Source of the DNA: an uncultured Rhodanobacteraceae bacterium
Lineage (GTDB): Bacteria; Pseudomonadota; Gammaproteobacteria; Xanthomonadales; Ahniellaceae
NCBI GenBank assembly: GCA_937873105.1
Contig: CALMWD010000293.1
Location: 1-7,274 of the forward strand
DNA: 7,274 bases
Reading direction: 5' to 3'
The notes below the pieces were generated by a model, which saw only the letters and a list, made by a program, of their open reading frames with translations, ran no database searches and had not been told where the DNA came from. Below, piece by piece: positions 6,749 through 7,274 of this stretch. The position numbers were made by a program, and so were the translations under genes. How positions within the stretch are numbered: the first letter of the stretch is position 1; every line of letters begins with the position of its first letter.

Positions 6749-6776
6749 GCGGGGCGGGTTTGGCCGCTCGCCCCGC
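6749..6776 (+). terminator. GC-rich hairpin after the repeat-protein gene, possible terminator
   Basis: GCGGGGCG (6749-6756) pairs perfectly with CGCCCCGC (6769-6776) around a 12-base loop, eight bases after the stop codon. No U-run follows, so intrinsic termination would be imperfect. AGCGG and CCGCT inside it can form a competing stem. Confidence 0.35.
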
Positions 6777-6788
6777 AGCCGCTATCGT
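6760..6788 (+). promoter_or_regulatory. Sigma70-like promoter candidate for parA
   Basis: TTGGCC (6760-6765) and TATCGT (6783-6788) have the ideal 17-base spacing and four of six consensus bases each. The -35 lies in the loop and right arm of the preceding hairpin. The leader would be about 20 bases long, ending in the ribosome binding site of the ParA gene. Confidence 0.4.
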
Positions 6789-6804
6789 TCGGGAAACGGC
6801 AGAC

Positions 6805-6808
6805 GGAG
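6805..6808 (+). promoter_or_regulatory. Ribosome binding site of the ParA-family gene
   Basis: GGAG lies seven bases before the ATG at 6816. The resulting protein opens directly into the first beta strand and P-loop, as expected for this family. Confidence 0.65.
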
Positions 6809-6815
6809 CAGGGCC

Positions 6816-7274
6816 ATGCGCACGATCCTGATTGCGAGTCCGAAGGGCGGTTGCGGCAAGACCACGGTCGCGACCAATCTGGCGGCGTTTTATGCGACCG
6901 CGGGCAAGGAAACGGTCCTGATCGACTGCGATCGCCAGGGCTCGTCCCTGCACTGGGCCGAGAAGCGCGCGGCGCTCGTGCATCCGGTGCTGGGCATGGC
7001 CGGAAAGGTCGGGCCGAAGGCGACCGCCCGAGTGCCGAGCGGCACCAAGCGCTGCATCATCGACACCGCCGCCGGCATCCGCATCGGCGAGGTCGCCGAA
7101 CTGCTGGAAGTGGCCGATGCGCTGGTGATCCCGGTCATGCCTTCGGTGATCGACCTCGAAGCCTCCGAAGCCTTTTTCGCCGAATTGGCGGAACTGCCGC
7201 AGATCAAGCGTCGCAAGTTCCCGGTCGCGCTGGTCGCGAACCGCACCAAGCCCTGGACCCATGCCACCCAGATG
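6816..7274 (+). CDS. ParA/MinD-family ATPase, N-terminal 153 residues (partial)
   Basis: A cytoplasmic deviant Walker-A ATPase of the kind that moves or positions DNA or protein complexes through ATP-dependent dimerisation. I translated it by hand from the ATG at 6816; it is open to the window edge. PKGGCGKTT at residues 9-17 is the deviant Walker A motif, with signature Lys10 and P-loop Lys15. DCDRQGSS at 37-44 is the A'/switch I motif, usually D-x-D-P-Q-G-S, here with Arg for Pro. IIDTAAG at 81-87 is Walker B, with D83. ALVIPVMPS and the following helix match the next strand of the fold. It lacks the long N-terminal DNA-binding extension of plasmid SopA/P1 ParA, so it is the small type. No ParB gene is visible in the window. 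It has its own promoter candidate and ribosome binding site, so it is probably transcribed separately from the repeat protein. Cargo unknown. Confidence 0.92.
   Translation, partial: MRTILIASPKGGCGKTTVATNLAAFYATAGKETVLIDCDRQGSSLHWAEKRAALVHPVLGMAGKVGPKATARVPSGTKRCIIDTAAGIRIGEVAELLEVADALVIPVMPSVIDLEASEAFFAELAELPQIKRRKFPVALVANRTKPWTHATQM

Noticed and set aside
5595..7262. 555-codon minus-strand open frame
   Set aside because: It crosses two clear plus-strand genes, including the ParA P-loop; a shadow.

Overview
The window is GC-rich DNA with strongly GC-biased third codon positions. It looks like a gammaproteobacterial chromosome, most likely Xanthomonadales/Lysobacterales (Lysobacter-, Dokdonella- or Rhodanobacter-like). 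That placement rests on three things: the fused-type indolepyruvate ferredoxin oxidoreductase, secreted proteins carrying an F-x-x-G-F-E tail, and a small stand-alone ParA. It is an inference from gene style, not from a marker gene. No rRNA, tRNA, CRISPR array, insertion sequence or phage gene is visible.

Layout. Positions 1-1672, minus strand, hold the N-terminal 557 codons of a large 2-oxoacid (indolepyruvate):ferredoxin oxidoreductase, which runs off the left edge. A 167-bp divergent spacer (1673-1839) carries a perfect 11-bp-arm palindrome. From 1840, plus strand, lies a secreted alpha/beta-hydrolase (PHB-depolymerase/feruloyl-esterase style). Its reading frame passes into about 38 residues that look like a piece of a GcvA-type LysR regulator. 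The frame of good coding sequence then jumps by one base near 2746-2750 into an F-E-D-G-F-E motif and a complete GH18 chitinase-like domain ending at 3869. One added base would make a single secreted protein of about 676 residues, so this is either a broken fusion gene, a sequence or assembly error, or a chimera.

After a 186-bp spacer with a weak promoter candidate, 4056-6740 encodes an 894-residue exported protein. It has a helical N-terminus, a PPC-like beta domain and six degenerate carboxypeptidase-regulatory-like repeats, each carrying a closely spaced cysteine pair. It ends exactly in D-P-V-F-E-S-G-F-E. The last gene (6816 to the right edge) is a ParA/MinD-family ATPase with its own ribosome binding site and a promoter candidate overlapping a hairpin.

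How the genes fit together. The middle of the window is a cell-surface or secreted module: an esterase and a chitinase that could act on polysaccharide or polyester, and a large repeat protein that could be an adhesin, scaffold or matrix protein. The shared P-[VL]-F-E-x-G-F-E motif suggests a common export or processing route. The oxidoreductase (aromatic 2-oxoacid catabolism) and ParA (segregation or positioning) look unrelated to this module. The most notable points are the shared tail motif, the hydrolase/LysR-scrap/chitinase chimera with its one-base frame break, and the six-fold cysteine-pair repeat.
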